From: Halobiforma lacisalsi AJ5
Lineage (GTDB): Archaea > Halobacteriota > Halobacteria > Halobacteriales > Natrialbaceae
Assembly (NCBI RefSeq): GCF_000226975.2
Contig: NZ_CP019285.1
Location: forward strand, 1,550,001 to 1,614,000
Direction: 5' to 3'
Length of the DNA: 64,000 nucleotides
The notes under the pieces are model-generated. The model saw nothing but the letters and a program-made list of their open reading frames with translations. It was not told the DNA's origin and searched no databases. Of this stretch, positions 43,990 through 52,599 are shown piece after piece. Positions within the stretch are counted from its first letter, which is position 1; every line of letters begins with the position of its first letter. The position numbers and the translations under genes were made by a program.

Positions 43990-44949
43990 CTACCGGGACA
44001 GTGCCTCGCCGCCCTCGCGGACGACGGCCTCGACCTCCTCCTCGGTGACCTGCGCCACGTCCCCGGGGATCGTCCGTTTGAGCGCCGCCGTCGCCGCCGC
44101 GTACTCGAGCGCGGTCGGGACGTCGTCACCCTCGAGGCGGCGGGCGATGAACGCGCCGGTGAAGGCGTCGCCGGTGCCGATCCGGGAGACGGTGTCGGTG
44201 TCGTAGGCGGGTTGTTCGTGGACGACGCTGTCGTGCCACCCGATCGCGCCCTCGGAGCCGCGGGTGACGACGACGGTCTCGAACTCGTACTGCGAGCCGA
44301 GTTTGTGCGCGAGTTGCCGAGGATCGCCCTCGAACCCGAGGACGGTCCGGGCGTCCCGCGCGGCGATCACGAGCACGTCGATCCCCGGAAAGAGGTGGGT
44401 CATCGTCTCCTCGGCCTCCTCCGGCGACCAAAGCTTGCGCCGGTAGTTGAAATCGAACGCGGTCGTCGTCCCGCCCTCGCGAGCGGCCTTGAGCAGGCTC
44501 GCGGTCGTGTCCCGCAGCGTCGACGAGAGCGCGGGCGTGATCCCCGTGGTGAAAAAGACCCTCGCGTCCTTGATCGTGTCCAGGTCGAGTTCGCGGGCCT
44601 TCGCCGTCGAGACGGCGGTGTTCTCCCGGTCGTAGATGACGTTCGTCCCGCGGGGTTCGCCGGCCCGCTCGAGGTAGTAGGTCCCCTGCCGGCCGCGGTG
44701 GCTCCAGACGACCTCGGTGTCGATCCCGTGCTGGCGGAGTTCGCCGACCGTCCGCCGGCCAAGCGGCGTCTCGGGCACCTTCGACATCCAGGTCGCGGGG
44801 GTGCCGAGCCGCTGGGCCGCGATGGCGACGTTGCTCTCGGCACCGCCGGCCCGGACCTCGAACTCGCGGGCGTCCTCGAGCCGTTCCTGGTCCGGCGGCG
44901 AGAGCCGGAGCATCGTCTCGCCGAAGGTGACGAGGTCGCTCTCACTCAC
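43990..44949 (-). CDS. kdgK: 2-keto-3-deoxygluconate kinase (PfkB family)
   Basis: Ribokinase-fold sugar kinase of 319 residues. The N-terminal LVTFGETMLRLSPPDQERLEDA and AGGAESNVAIAAQRLG bind sugar, and the C-terminal RIGTGDAFTGAFI is the PfkB signature with the catalytic Asp. Similarity to haloarchaeal KDG kinases of the semi-phosphorylated Entner-Doudoroff route is strong by eye. The upstream region (about 44969-45002) has two CGGTACA-like direct repeats flanking an ATATG/CATAT inverted pair, a possible operator. Confidence 0.9.
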   Translation of the reverse strand: MSESDLVTFGETMLRLSPPDQERLEDAREFEVRAGGAESNVAIAAQRLGTPATWMSKVPETPLGRRTVGELRQHGIDTEVVWSHRGRQGTYYLERAGEPRGTNVIYDRENTAVSTAKARELDLDTIKDARVFFTTGITPALSSTLRDTTASLLKAAREGGTTTAFDFNYRRKLWSPEEAEETMTHLFPGIDVLVIAARDARTVLGFEGDPRQLAHKLGSQYEFETVVVTRGSEGAIGWHDSVVHEQPAYDTDTVSRIGTGDAFTGAFIARRLEGDDVPTALEYAAATAALKRTIPGDVAQVTEEEVEAVVREGGEALSR

Positions 44950-45061
44950 GGGTGTCCCCCTCCCGTTCGGTACATATGGCTGTCATATATCGGTACACAA
45001 CCGGGCCGGGTATAAGACCGTTGCTGACCGTCGAACCGTCCTGTCGTCTCCACCGACGCGT

Positions 45062-46147
45062 TCAGTCGAGGAGCGCCGCGCTCGAGTCGACGGAGACGAC
45101 TGGCTCCTCGCCGTCGGCTGCTCGCTCGAGCGTCGTCGGAACGTCGACGGCCTCGAGCAGCGCCCGACTGGTCGCGACGTGGTCCGTTTCCTCGGGAACG
45201 CGGACCCGGCCGCCCGCGAGCGCAAGGAAGACGAGCAGCTGGTCGGCCATGTGGCGGTCGACCGGTGCGGTACCCGCGAGAAAGCGGTTCGCGGCGTTCG
45301 CGGCGTCCTCGCCGACGCGTTCGGCGGGCGTGCCCCGCTCCCCGAGCGCGGTGAAGCCGGCGAGCCCGGTCGCGCCGCCCGGGCCCGCCTCGTACTCGAG
45401 TCGAAGGACGATCGCCGAGCCGGGACAGGCGCTCTCGGCGGTCGTCTCGCAGCGTTCGCGGGCCTCGAGCCCGTCGTCCAGCCGCTCGAGCGCGCCCTCG
45501 GCCTGCCGGAAGGCGACGTCCTGTTCGGACAGCGCCGCAGCCTCCGTCGAGTAGAGCCGCAGGCCGTCGGCTTCACCGCGCGACCGGAGGTCGATCGGCT
45601 CGATCGTCGACGGAGCGAGGTGCAGCGTCGCCCGCCCGCCGCCCGTCGGATAGAAGCCGCGCCGCTCGAGTTCGCAGGCGGCGACGAGCCCGAACTGCCG
45701 CAGGAGGGGGAGTTTGACGTGCCGGACGTAGTCGAGCGGCGGCGACCACTTCACGTCCGTCCCGCCGGTCACGGTCAGCCGCAGCGGGGACTCGAGGACG
45801 GCGGCGAGCGGCAGGACGGCGTCGAACAGCAGCGTCACGCTGCCGGCGGTGCCGATGTCGACCGCGTACCTGCCGCCCTCGAGTCGGGGGTGCCTACTCC
45901 GGGTCTCGAGAGCCGGATCGAACTCGACCGTCTCCGACCCCAGTTCGACGCCCGTCGCGTCGGCGTCGCAGAGTTCGACCATCGTTTCGGCGACCGCCAG
46001 GTGCTGGTGGCGGAGTCCGGGGGTCGATCGGTTCCCGCGGACGTTCTCGATGCGGATCGGCTCGTTCTCGAGGACGGAGAGGGCCAGTGCCGTCCGGACG
46101 AACTGGCCGCCTGCGTCGCTCCCGTCGAGTTCGTACGTCGGGGTCAC
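45062..46147 (-). CDS. rtcA: RNA 3'-terminal phosphate cyclase
   Basis: ATP-dependent enzyme of 361 residues that converts RNA 3'-phosphate ends to 2',3'-cyclic phosphates. Conserved regions: GGQFVRTALALSVLENEPIRIENVRGNR, GLRHQHLAVAE, GGTDVKWSPPLDYV, GFYPTGGGRATL, and PVDRHMADQLLVFLALAGG, where the His after DR is the AMP-accepting residue. Full family length. It may act in RNA repair or tRNA processing. Confidence 0.95.
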   Translation of the reverse strand: MTPTYELDGSDAGGQFVRTALALSVLENEPIRIENVRGNRSTPGLRHQHLAVAETMVELCDADATGVELGSETVEFDPALETRSRHPRLEGGRYAVDIGTAGSVTLLFDAVLPLAAVLESPLRLTVTGGTDVKWSPPLDYVRHVKLPLLRQFGLVAACELERRGFYPTGGGRATLHLAPSTIEPIDLRSRGEADGLRLYSTEAAALSEQDVAFRQAEGALERLDDGLEARERCETTAESACPGSAIVLRLEYEAGPGGATGLAGFTALGERGTPAERVGEDAANAANRFLAGTAPVDRHMADQLLVFLALAGGRVRVPEETDHVATSRALLEAVDVPTTLERAADGEEPVVSVDSSAALLD

Positions 46148-46273
46148 GCGAGGGTCTACGGCCTCGAGGGTCGTAGCAGTACCGTCCCCGCGTTCCCTGG
46201 CGTCGAACGGACGAATCGGTCGCGGTTACCGCTTCGTGAAGGTTTTCGGTGGTCGGCGGAGGATTCCAACCGA

Positions 46274-47668
46274 ATGCGCCCGCGATTCCGATCCGACCCG
46301 CTCCGGCGTCGGTGGCTCCTCTGGGCGACGCTGGGGGTCGTCTTCCTGCTGGTCAACGTCAACCGCCTCTCGACGGCGGTCCTCTCCGAGAAGTTGATGA
46401 TGGCGTTCGGGACGACCGGCGCGCAACTGGGGACGCTCCACGCCATGTTCTTCTGGGTGTACGCGGTCATGCAGATCCCGACGGGCGTCCTCGCCGACCG
46501 GATCGGTCCCCGCCTGACCGCGACCGTCGGCGCGGCGGTGATGAACGTCGGTGCGATCTGGTTTTCCGTCGCCGACGGCTACCTCGCCGCGCTCGTCGCC
46601 CGCGGGCTCGTCGGCCTCGGCGGGAGTGTGATCTTCGTCTGCATCCTCCGGTTTTGCGCGAACTGGTACCGGGCCGACGAGTTCGCGACGATGAGCGGAC
46701 TCACTTTCGCGGTCTCGGGTGTCGGCGGCGTGCTCGCAACGACGCCGCTCGCGATCGCCGTCGAGGCTGCCGGCTGGCGGACCACCGTCGGCTGGCTCGG
46801 GATCGCCGGCCTGGCCTTTACCGTACTCGTGTTCGCCCTCGTGCGGGATACGCCCGTTCGAGCCGGGTTCGAACCGCTCGAGGGCGTCCCCGAGCAGCCG
46901 ACGCCCTCGAACGCCCAGTTGCGCTCCCACCTGGACGGGGTGCTCCGGGATCCGCTGATCTGGGTCGTCAGCGTCATGCTGTTCTGCTCGAGCGGCGTCA
47001 ACCTCACCCTGTTCGGCCTGTGGGGGGTGCCCTACGTCGTCCAGACCTACGACGTGTCGGTCACCTACGCCTCGGTCTTCACGCTGCTGGGTGGCGTCGG
47101 GCTGATGATCGGCCCGCCGGGAATCGGCTGGCTCTCGGACCGCCTCGAGCGACGGGTCGAACTGATGGTGGCGGGCGGGGCCGCGTTCACTACGGCGCTG
47201 GCGGTCATCGCCGTCGTCGGCGACCCGGCCCTGCCCGTCGTCGGAGTTGCGTTCTTCCTCTCCGGGGCGTTGCTCGGCGCGTTCCTGCTCGGCTACGCGG
47301 TCGTCAAGGACCGCCACCCCGACAGCGCGAGCGGTATCTCGACGGGGACGGTCAACGGCGCGGGCTTCTTCGGCGCGGCGACGCTCCCGACGATCATGGG
47401 CTGGGCCCTGGACGCCTACTGGACCGGCGAACTCGTCGGCGGCGTCCGGGTCTACACCGAGGCCGGCTATCGTCTCGCGTTCGGGATCGCCACCGCTGCT
47501 GGTGCGGTGGCGTTCGCCTGTACGGTCTGGCTCTACTACCGCGAGAAGCGGGGGGCGACGAGCCTCGTCGATCCGGACGCCTCGAGCGTCGGGAAGTCGT
47601 CCAATCGGGACGATGAGAAGACTGACGGGGACGCCGACGACGACGGTCGAAGCGTCGCCGAGAAGTAG
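46274..47668 (+). CDS. MFS transporter (anion/sugar-acid-like)
   Basis: Twelve-helix major facilitator of 464 residues. The loop 2-3 motif PTGVLADRIGPRL is visible, and the second-half copy reads GPPGIGWLSDRLERR. The acidic C-terminal tail (about 35 residues) ends in GRSVAEK. ATG 46274 is chosen as the first start next to the membrane domain; the frame upstream is open by chance across rtcA. The last eight codons fall in the left copy of a duplication that brackets acs. The substrate is unknown. Confidence 0.88.
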   Translation: MRPRFRSDPLRRRWLLWATLGVVFLLVNVNRLSTAVLSEKLMMAFGTTGAQLGTLHAMFFWVYAVMQIPTGVLADRIGPRLTATVGAAVMNVGAIWFSVADGYLAALVARGLVGLGGSVIFVCILRFCANWYRADEFATMSGLTFAVSGVGGVLATTPLAIAVEAAGWRTTVGWLGIAGLAFTVLVFALVRDTPVRAGFEPLEGVPEQPTPSNAQLRSHLDGVLRDPLIWVVSVMLFCSSGVNLTLFGLWGVPYVVQTYDVSVTYASVFTLLGGVGLMIGPPGIGWLSDRLERRVELMVAGGAAFTTALAVIAVVGDPALPVVGVAFFLSGALLGAFLLGYAVVKDRHPDSASGISTGTVNGAGFFGAATLPTIMGWALDAYWTGELVGGVRVYTEAGYRLAFGIATAAGAVAFACTVWLYYREKRGATSLVDPDASSVGKSSNRDDEKTDGDADDDGRSVAEK

Positions 47669-47824
47669 AGCGAGCCGAACCTGTCCCGATCCAACTCGCC
47701 GCTCTCGACCGTCGGAATCGGATTCCGAACACGTCGTCGACGGTGGCCAACACCGTCTCTCCCCCATCGGAATCGAGACCGCACATCCCACACTCCGTTC
47801 TCGTCACCGACGCTGGGTTCCGGA
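47645..47824 (-). pseudogene. Decayed 3' fragment of the HTH/zinc-ribbon gene (left duplicate)
   Basis: About 180 nt that align in direct orientation with 50122-50306. Read on the minus strand it still gives a broken version of the C-terminus of the 50160-51107 protein: VTRTECGMCGLDSDGGETV and ATVDDVFGIRF compare with VTGTEPWRCTVSIPIGDESL and VTVDDEFTVRS. The fragment lacks the N-terminal nine tenths of the gene, has a shifted reading frame at its end, and overlaps the MFS stop codon region. Confidence 0.75.
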
Positions 47825-48045
47825 AACTTCGAGAGACGTACTGACAGCCAAGGGGATACCGATGCGGCGAAACCCGATAGCCAGCCCTAAATACCTCATA
47901 TGCGGGTATTTTATACTCTATTTAGGTGGAGTAAATAGATAAGATATAGAATATACGTAGCATTCATATTCAACAAAAACCTATATTTCGAATTCCGATT
48001 CAATTAAAGCGAACATTTATGATAGATCGCTCTCGAAGGGCGCGT
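47825..48045 (+). promoter_or_regulatory. AT-rich acs promoter region with inverted repeat
   Basis: The stretch from about 47885 is very AT-rich compared with the rest of the window. A perfect inverted repeat, CTATTTA (47918-47924) and TAAATAG (47932-47938), with a seven-base spacer, lies about 110 nt before acs. A TATA-like CATTTATGA (48014-48022) stands 24-32 nt before GTG 48046. The palindrome resembles, but does not match, the DtxR-type operators. Confidence 0.55.
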
Positions 48046-50022
48046 GTGAGCGATACCACAGATACGAAACTCGAATCGAGACTCGAGGAACAGGAGACCT
48101 TCGAACCGCCGAAGTCGTTCGTCGAGCAGGCGAACGTCACGGATCCCGCGATTCGTACGGAGTTCGAAGAGAACTGGCCCGAGTGCTGGGAACGCGCCGC
48201 TGAGTTCCTCTCGTGGGACTGGGAGTACGACAGCGTCGTCGATGCTGCCGACGCACCGCAGTACGAGTGGTTCACTGGCGGCCGACTCAACGCCTCGTAC
48301 AACTGTCTCGACCGTCACGTCGAAGACGGTGCAAAGAACCGCGCCGCAATCAAATGGGAAGGAGAACTGGGTGAAACCCGGACGTATACCTACGGCGAGT
48401 TGCTGAACGAGGTAGAAGCGTTCGCCGCGGCGTTACGCGAGATGGGCGTCGAGACAGGCGACGCCGTTACGCTGTATCTGCCGATGGTTCCGGAACTCCC
48501 GGTCGCGATGTTGGCGTGTGCTCGCCTCGGCGCGCCCCACTCGGTCGTCTTTGCTGGATTTTCGGCGGATGCACTGGCGACCCGAATGCGATCGTCGGAC
48601 AGCGAGTATCTCGTCACGTGCGACGGGTACTACCGTCGCGGGGAAGCGCTAAACCACGGGCAGAAAGCCAAGAACGGGCTTCGAAACGTCGACCACGACG
48701 TCGAGTCGATCGTCGTTAATCGGCTCGGCGACGAGTCGGATTCGTCGTTCGGAGACGATGCCCACGATTACGGCGCTCTCGTCGCCGAACACGAGGGAGC
48801 GTCGGTGCCGCCGGTCTCGAGAGACGCCGAGGACGTGCTGTTCCTGTTGTACACGTCGGGGACGACTGGACAGCCGAAAGGCGTCGAGCACGCGACTGGC
48901 GGCTACCTCTCCTACGCTGCCTGGACTGCCCACGCAGTACTGGACCTGGAGCCGACGGATACCCACTGGTGTACGGCGGACATCGGCTGGATCACGGGCC
49001 ACTCCTATGTCGTCTACGGACCGCTGGCGCTCGGCGCGACCACCTTCATGTACGAGGGAACGCCGGATTATCCCGATCGTGATCGGTTCTGGAAACTTAT
49101 CGAAAAGAACCGAGTAGACGTCTTCTACACGGCACCGACGGCGATTCGAGCGTTCATGAAATGGGGCGAAGAGTATCCCGCAACCCACGACCTCTCGAGT
49201 TTGCGGCTGCTCGGATCCGTCGGCGAACCGATCGATCCACACGCCTGGAAGTGGTACTACAAACACATCGGCGACGAAGAGTGTCCGATCGTGGACACCT
49301 GGTGGCAGACCGAAACGGGCGGCACGATGGTCACGACCGTACCGGGGATCGACACGATGAAACCCGGCTCCGCAGGCCCGGCGCTGCCCGGGATCGACGC
49401 TCGTGTAGTCGACGCCGACGGTGACCCGGTTGCGCCCGGGAACGCGGGATATCTCGTGATTCGGAAGCCCTGGCCAGGGATGCTCCGAACGCTCTACCGG
49501 AACGACGAGCGGTTCCGCTCCGAGTACTGGAGCGAGTACTCCGAGCCCGACGAAGACGAGTGGATCTATTTCCCTGAAGACGGCGCGAAGATCGACGATG
49601 ACGGCTATATCACCGTCCTCGGGCGCGTCGACGACGTGATCAACGTTTCCGGCCATCGGCTGGGAACCATGGAGATCGAATCCGCGATCGTCGACGTTGC
49701 GGGCGTCGCCGAGGCGGCCGTCGTCGGCGCTGATCACGACGTCAAAGGCGAGGCCGTTTGTGCGTACGTCGTCTTGAAGAACGGTGAAGAACCGACCGTT
49801 GCAATGCGCGATCGAATCGTTGAAAGCGTCGAGGACGGGATCGGTCCGATCGCACGGCCCGAAAAAGTCGTCTTCACGTCCGAACTCCCGAAGACGCGAT
49901 CGGACAAGATCATGCGACGGCTCCTCGAGAACATCGCGAACGGCGAGGAACTGGGCGACACGTCCACGCTCCGGAATCCTGACGCCGTCGAGACGATCGC
50001 TCGACAAGTGGGAGACGACTGA
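48046..50022 (+). CDS. acs: Acetyl-CoA synthetase
   Basis: AMP-forming acetate-CoA ligase of 658 residues. The AMP-binding core has YTSGTTGQPKG, the acetate-pocket region DIGWITGHSYVVYGPL, and DTWWQTETGG. The C-terminal domain has VLGRVDDVINVSGHRL and PKTRSDKIMRR with the regulatory/catalytic Lys. ATG 48019 in the same frame adds nine residues, but GTG 48046 fits the TATA spacing and the usual start. Codon use (more GAA, CGA, GAT) is clearly less GC-biased than in neighbours. Together with flanking duplication this suggests acquisition or insertion. Confidence 0.94.
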   Translation: MSDTTDTKLESRLEEQETFEPPKSFVEQANVTDPAIRTEFEENWPECWERAAEFLSWDWEYDSVVDAADAPQYEWFTGGRLNASYNCLDRHVEDGAKNRAAIKWEGELGETRTYTYGELLNEVEAFAAALREMGVETGDAVTLYLPMVPELPVAMLACARLGAPHSVVFAGFSADALATRMRSSDSEYLVTCDGYYRRGEALNHGQKAKNGLRNVDHDVESIVVNRLGDESDSSFGDDAHDYGALVAEHEGASVPPVSRDAEDVLFLLYTSGTTGQPKGVEHATGGYLSYAAWTAHAVLDLEPTDTHWCTADIGWITGHSYVVYGPLALGATTFMYEGTPDYPDRDRFWKLIEKNRVDVFYTAPTAIRAFMKWGEEYPATHDLSSLRLLGSVGEPIDPHAWKWYYKHIGDEECPIVDTWWQTETGGTMVTTVPGIDTMKPGSAGPALPGIDARVVDADGDPVAPGNAGYLVIRKPWPGMLRTLYRNDERFRSEYWSEYSEPDEDEWIYFPEDGAKIDDDGYITVLGRVDDVINVSGHRLGTMEIESAIVDVAGVAEAAVVGADHDVKGEAVCAYVVLKNGEEPTVAMRDRIVESVEDGIGPIARPEKVVFTSELPKTRSDKIMRRLLENIANGEELGDTSTLRNPDAVETIARQVGDD

Positions 50023-50121
50023 GCCGTCGTCGCGTCCTGGTGTGATTACGGTCCGCTCGGAACCGGTGCCAGCGCCGCGCTTGTGAGTGCTGTTTGAGGT
50101 CGTCGGGACATCTAATCGGGA

Positions 50122-50306
50122 GGTCGAAGCATCGCCGGGCAGTAGAGCGAACCGAACCCTTACCGATCCGACTCGACAGTCTCGACCGTTACGGACCGGA
50201 CCGTGAACTCGTCGTCGACGGTGACCAGTAGCGACTCGTCCCCGATCGGGATCGAGACCGTGCACCGCCACGGCTCCGTTCCCGTCACTGACGCAGCGTC
50301 CCCGGA
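50122..50306. repeat. Right copy of the duplication flanking acs
   Basis: This segment matches 47645-47824 in the same orientation. It begins with GGTCGAAGCATCGCCG, a relic of the MFS 3' end (compare GGTCGAAGCGTCGCCG at 47645). It continues into the intact 3' end of the HTH/zinc-ribbon gene. The two copies thus each contain an MFS end joined to the HTH gene end, as expected if acs was inserted with duplication of the junction. Confidence 0.75.
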
Positions 50307-51107
50307 GACACACCACTCGAGTTCCCAGAACGGTGTCTCCGAGAGCGACCGACCACGCTCGGCGGCGAACCGGACGACGCGTTCGTGCTCGAGCAGGGCC
50401 AGGCCCGGTCTCGGTCGAATTCGATTGCCACACCGGCGACAGCGGAAGGTCGCGATCACATCGTCCCCGGCGTCCGCGTCGTCGCCGTCTGGGTCGGAAC
50501 CGGCAGTGCCCTCGCCGTCTGCAGTCGTGGGGATCGCGACGTCCATCGGACCCGTACAGGCCGGACAGACCCCGTCGCGGGCGAGCGCCACGTGCGACCG
50601 AACGCGCCGGTCGAACGCCTCGAGGACCGCCGGCAACGAGCGGGACTCGAGCCCGCCCGGCGGGAACGGGTACCTGACGAGTCGGTCGTCGCAGGCGGTG
50701 CACTCGACGGCGAGCCACTCCTCGCGGTACGACGCGACGAGCGCCCTCTCCCCGCAGTGCGGACAGCGGCCGCCGATCTCCGTCGGGCCGAACGCGGCCC
50801 GCCGGTTGTACGTTCCCGCGAGGATCGAGGTCGCCACTGCCCACCCCGCATACCGGAGTTCGTACCCATCGTCGGTGCGCCTGACGAAGTGGCCCGTCAG
50901 CTCCCCGAGGTGGTAGTTGAACTGCGCACTCACCTCCGCACCGACCTGCTCCCGTAGTGTCGAGAACGCCGCGGGGTACTCGCCGCCCGTGCGGCTCTCC
51001 TCGAGAAGGGCCTGCAGGATGTCGACGCGGAGTTCGTGGCCGAGGAGGGAGAACGCGTCGGCGGGGTCGAGGTCGTTCGGCTCCGAGTACTCGCACTCGC
51101 GGTCCAT
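50160..51107 (-). CDS. ArsR-like winged-helix protein with zinc ribbons
   Basis: Protein of 315 residues. Residues about 15-80 form an ArsR-type winged helix (ADAFSLLGHELRVDILQALLEE, then FNYHLGELTGHFVRR). Three zinc-binding CxxC pairs or sets follow: CPHCG near 115, CTAC near 135, CPAC near 180 and CRRCG near 225. The C-terminal about 80 residues form a beta-rich domain. It is probably a DNA-binding regulator; targets and ligand are unknown. Its 3' end is duplicated on the other side of acs. Confidence 0.85.
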   Translation of the reverse strand: MDRECEYSEPNDLDPADAFSLLGHELRVDILQALLEESRTGGEYPAAFSTLREQVGAEVSAQFNYHLGELTGHFVRRTDDGYELRYAGWAVATSILAGTYNRRAAFGPTEIGGRCPHCGERALVASYREEWLAVECTACDDRLVRYPFPPGGLESRSLPAVLEAFDRRVRSHVALARDGVCPACTGPMDVAIPTTADGEGTAGSDPDGDDADAGDDVIATFRCRRCGNRIRPRPGLALLEHERVVRFAAERGRSLSETPFWELEWCVSGDAASVTGTEPWRCTVSIPIGDESLLVTVDDEFTVRSVTVETVESDR

Positions 51108-51230
51108 GACTCCGGAGTCGGTCCGGGATCGCTAAAATCCCGGCGGTGCCGGAGAACTGTCGGTCGCCCAACTAAAACTCGCGTTCGGGAGCGTATTTCC
51201 AGCCGGGACCACACCTGATGGATACGACGC

Positions 51231-52508
51231 ATGTCTCGAGTCCGCGGACGTGGATCGGTGGCTGTCGCCTACTACCTGTACCGGATGGCCGACTCGGTTG
51301 GGTTCATCTGGCCGGTGTTTACGCTCTTTCTGCTGTGGAACGACCTCACGTATGCCCAGATCGGGACGCTGAGTGCCCTCTCTGCGGTCCTCGTCGTCTC
51401 GCTCGAGGTGCCGACGGGGTACGTCGCCGATCGGTACGGTCGCCGGCTCGTCCTCGGAACGGCCATGCTCGCGATGGCCGTCTCGACGGCGGGATTCGTC
51501 GTCGCCGACGCCTTCCTCGAGTTCGCGGCGCTGTACGCGCTCTGGGCGCTTTCGATGGCGCTCCAGAGCGGGACCGCCGACGCGTGGCTCTACGACGCGC
51601 TCGGCGGTGGAACGAAGCGAGACGGCGTGTTCACACGCGTTCGCGGACGGGGTGGGGCCGTCCACCAGTGGACGTCCGCCGTCACGATGATCGGCGGCGG
51701 CTTCCTGTACGTCGTCCATCCCACGTACCCGTTCGTCGCCTCGGCACTGCTCAACGCGGTCGGCGTGCTGGTGGTCGTCGCTATGCCCCAAAACCAGCGG
51801 TTCGAGGAATCGTCTGCGGAGGGCTCGGCCGAGGACCGACTCGGCGTCCGGGAATCGCTGTCGATCCTCGCCGCCCGGCTCGGGGCCCCCGGCCTGCGCA
51901 CGTTCGTCGCGTACGTCGCTCTGTTTTTCGGGATCGTCCACGCGGCCGACACGTACGTCCAGCCGATCACGGTCGACGTCCTCCGGGCGCAGGTCGGGGG
52001 CGCACTCGAGGGCGTGACCGTCGCCGGTATCGCCGTCCAGTCCGAGGCACTGCTCGGGATCGTCTACGCCGGATTCGCCCTCGTCGCCGCCGTCGCCAGC
52101 TACCACGCCGACACCGCGCGACGATGGCTCGGACTTCGGCGCGTGCTTCGATACCTCCCCGTCTGTGTCGCCGTATCCTTCCTCCTGCCGCTGGCAGTGT
52201 CGGCGCTCGCGGTCCCGATCTTCTTCGGTATGAAGGCCGGCCAGGCCCTCTCGAAGCCGCTGGTGGGGCAGTACCTCAACGATCGGACGGGCGATGCCGG
52301 CCGGGCGACGGTGCTGAGCGCGGTTTCGATGGTCTATGCTGCCGTCCGGGCGCCGCTGATGCCGCTCGCTGGCGTCGTCGCGGACGGGACGGCACCGACC
52401 GTCGCCGTCGCCGCGCTCGGGAGCGGCTTCCTCGGGGTCGCCGTCGTCGGGTTCCTCGTCGGCTCGCCGATCGTCGACCCCCCGCCGGGGACGCCGTCGG
52501 AGGGATAA
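51231..52508 (+). CDS. MFS transporter
   Basis: Twelve-helix major facilitator of 425 residues. The loop 2-3 motif appears as PTGYVADRYGRRLVLG, and LWALSMALQSGTADAWLYDAL in helix 4-5 is typical of drug-efflux-like members. No partner genes. It is divergent from the HTH/zinc-ribbon gene across 123 nt, so that regulator could control it. The stop is followed directly by palindromic repeat copy 2. Confidence 0.88.
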   Translation: MSRVRGRGSVAVAYYLYRMADSVGFIWPVFTLFLLWNDLTYAQIGTLSALSAVLVVSLEVPTGYVADRYGRRLVLGTAMLAMAVSTAGFVVADAFLEFAALYALWALSMALQSGTADAWLYDALGGGTKRDGVFTRVRGRGGAVHQWTSAVTMIGGGFLYVVHPTYPFVASALLNAVGVLVVVAMPQNQRFEESSAEGSAEDRLGVRESLSILAARLGAPGLRTFVAYVALFFGIVHAADTYVQPITVDVLRAQVGGALEGVTVAGIAVQSEALLGIVYAGFALVAAVASYHADTARRWLGLRRVLRYLPVCVAVSFLLPLAVSALAVPIFFGMKAGQALSKPLVGQYLNDRTGDAGRATVLSAVSMVYAAVRAPLMPLAGVVADGTAPTVAVAALGSGFLGVAVVGFLVGSPIVDPPPGTPSEG

Positions 52509-52515
52509 CCCGCCA

Positions 52516-52599
52516 CATACGGACTGCTGTAAGTCATTACCGGCGCAACTGCGACTGTCCTGCGGTTGTACCGGTAAACAGTTACAGCAATCCGTATCA
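52516..52599. repeat. Palindromic repeat family, copy 2
   Basis: 84-bp palindrome from CATACGGACTGCTGTAAG to TTACAGCAATCCGTATCA, with inner arms CCGGCGCAACTGC and GCGGTTGTACCGG. It fills the convergent gap between an MFS gene and mutL. Its right end TCA is the reverse complement of the mutL stop codon TGA. Confidence 0.88.

Noticed and set aside
44717-46273. Upstream extension of the MFS frame
   Set aside because: It runs antisense through rtcA; the membrane domain begins at ATG 46274.
47918-47938. Sixth DtxR-type operator before acs
   Set aside because: Only the left half TTTAGGT matches; the right half is TAAATAG rather than GCCTAAA, so it is treated as a different palindrome.
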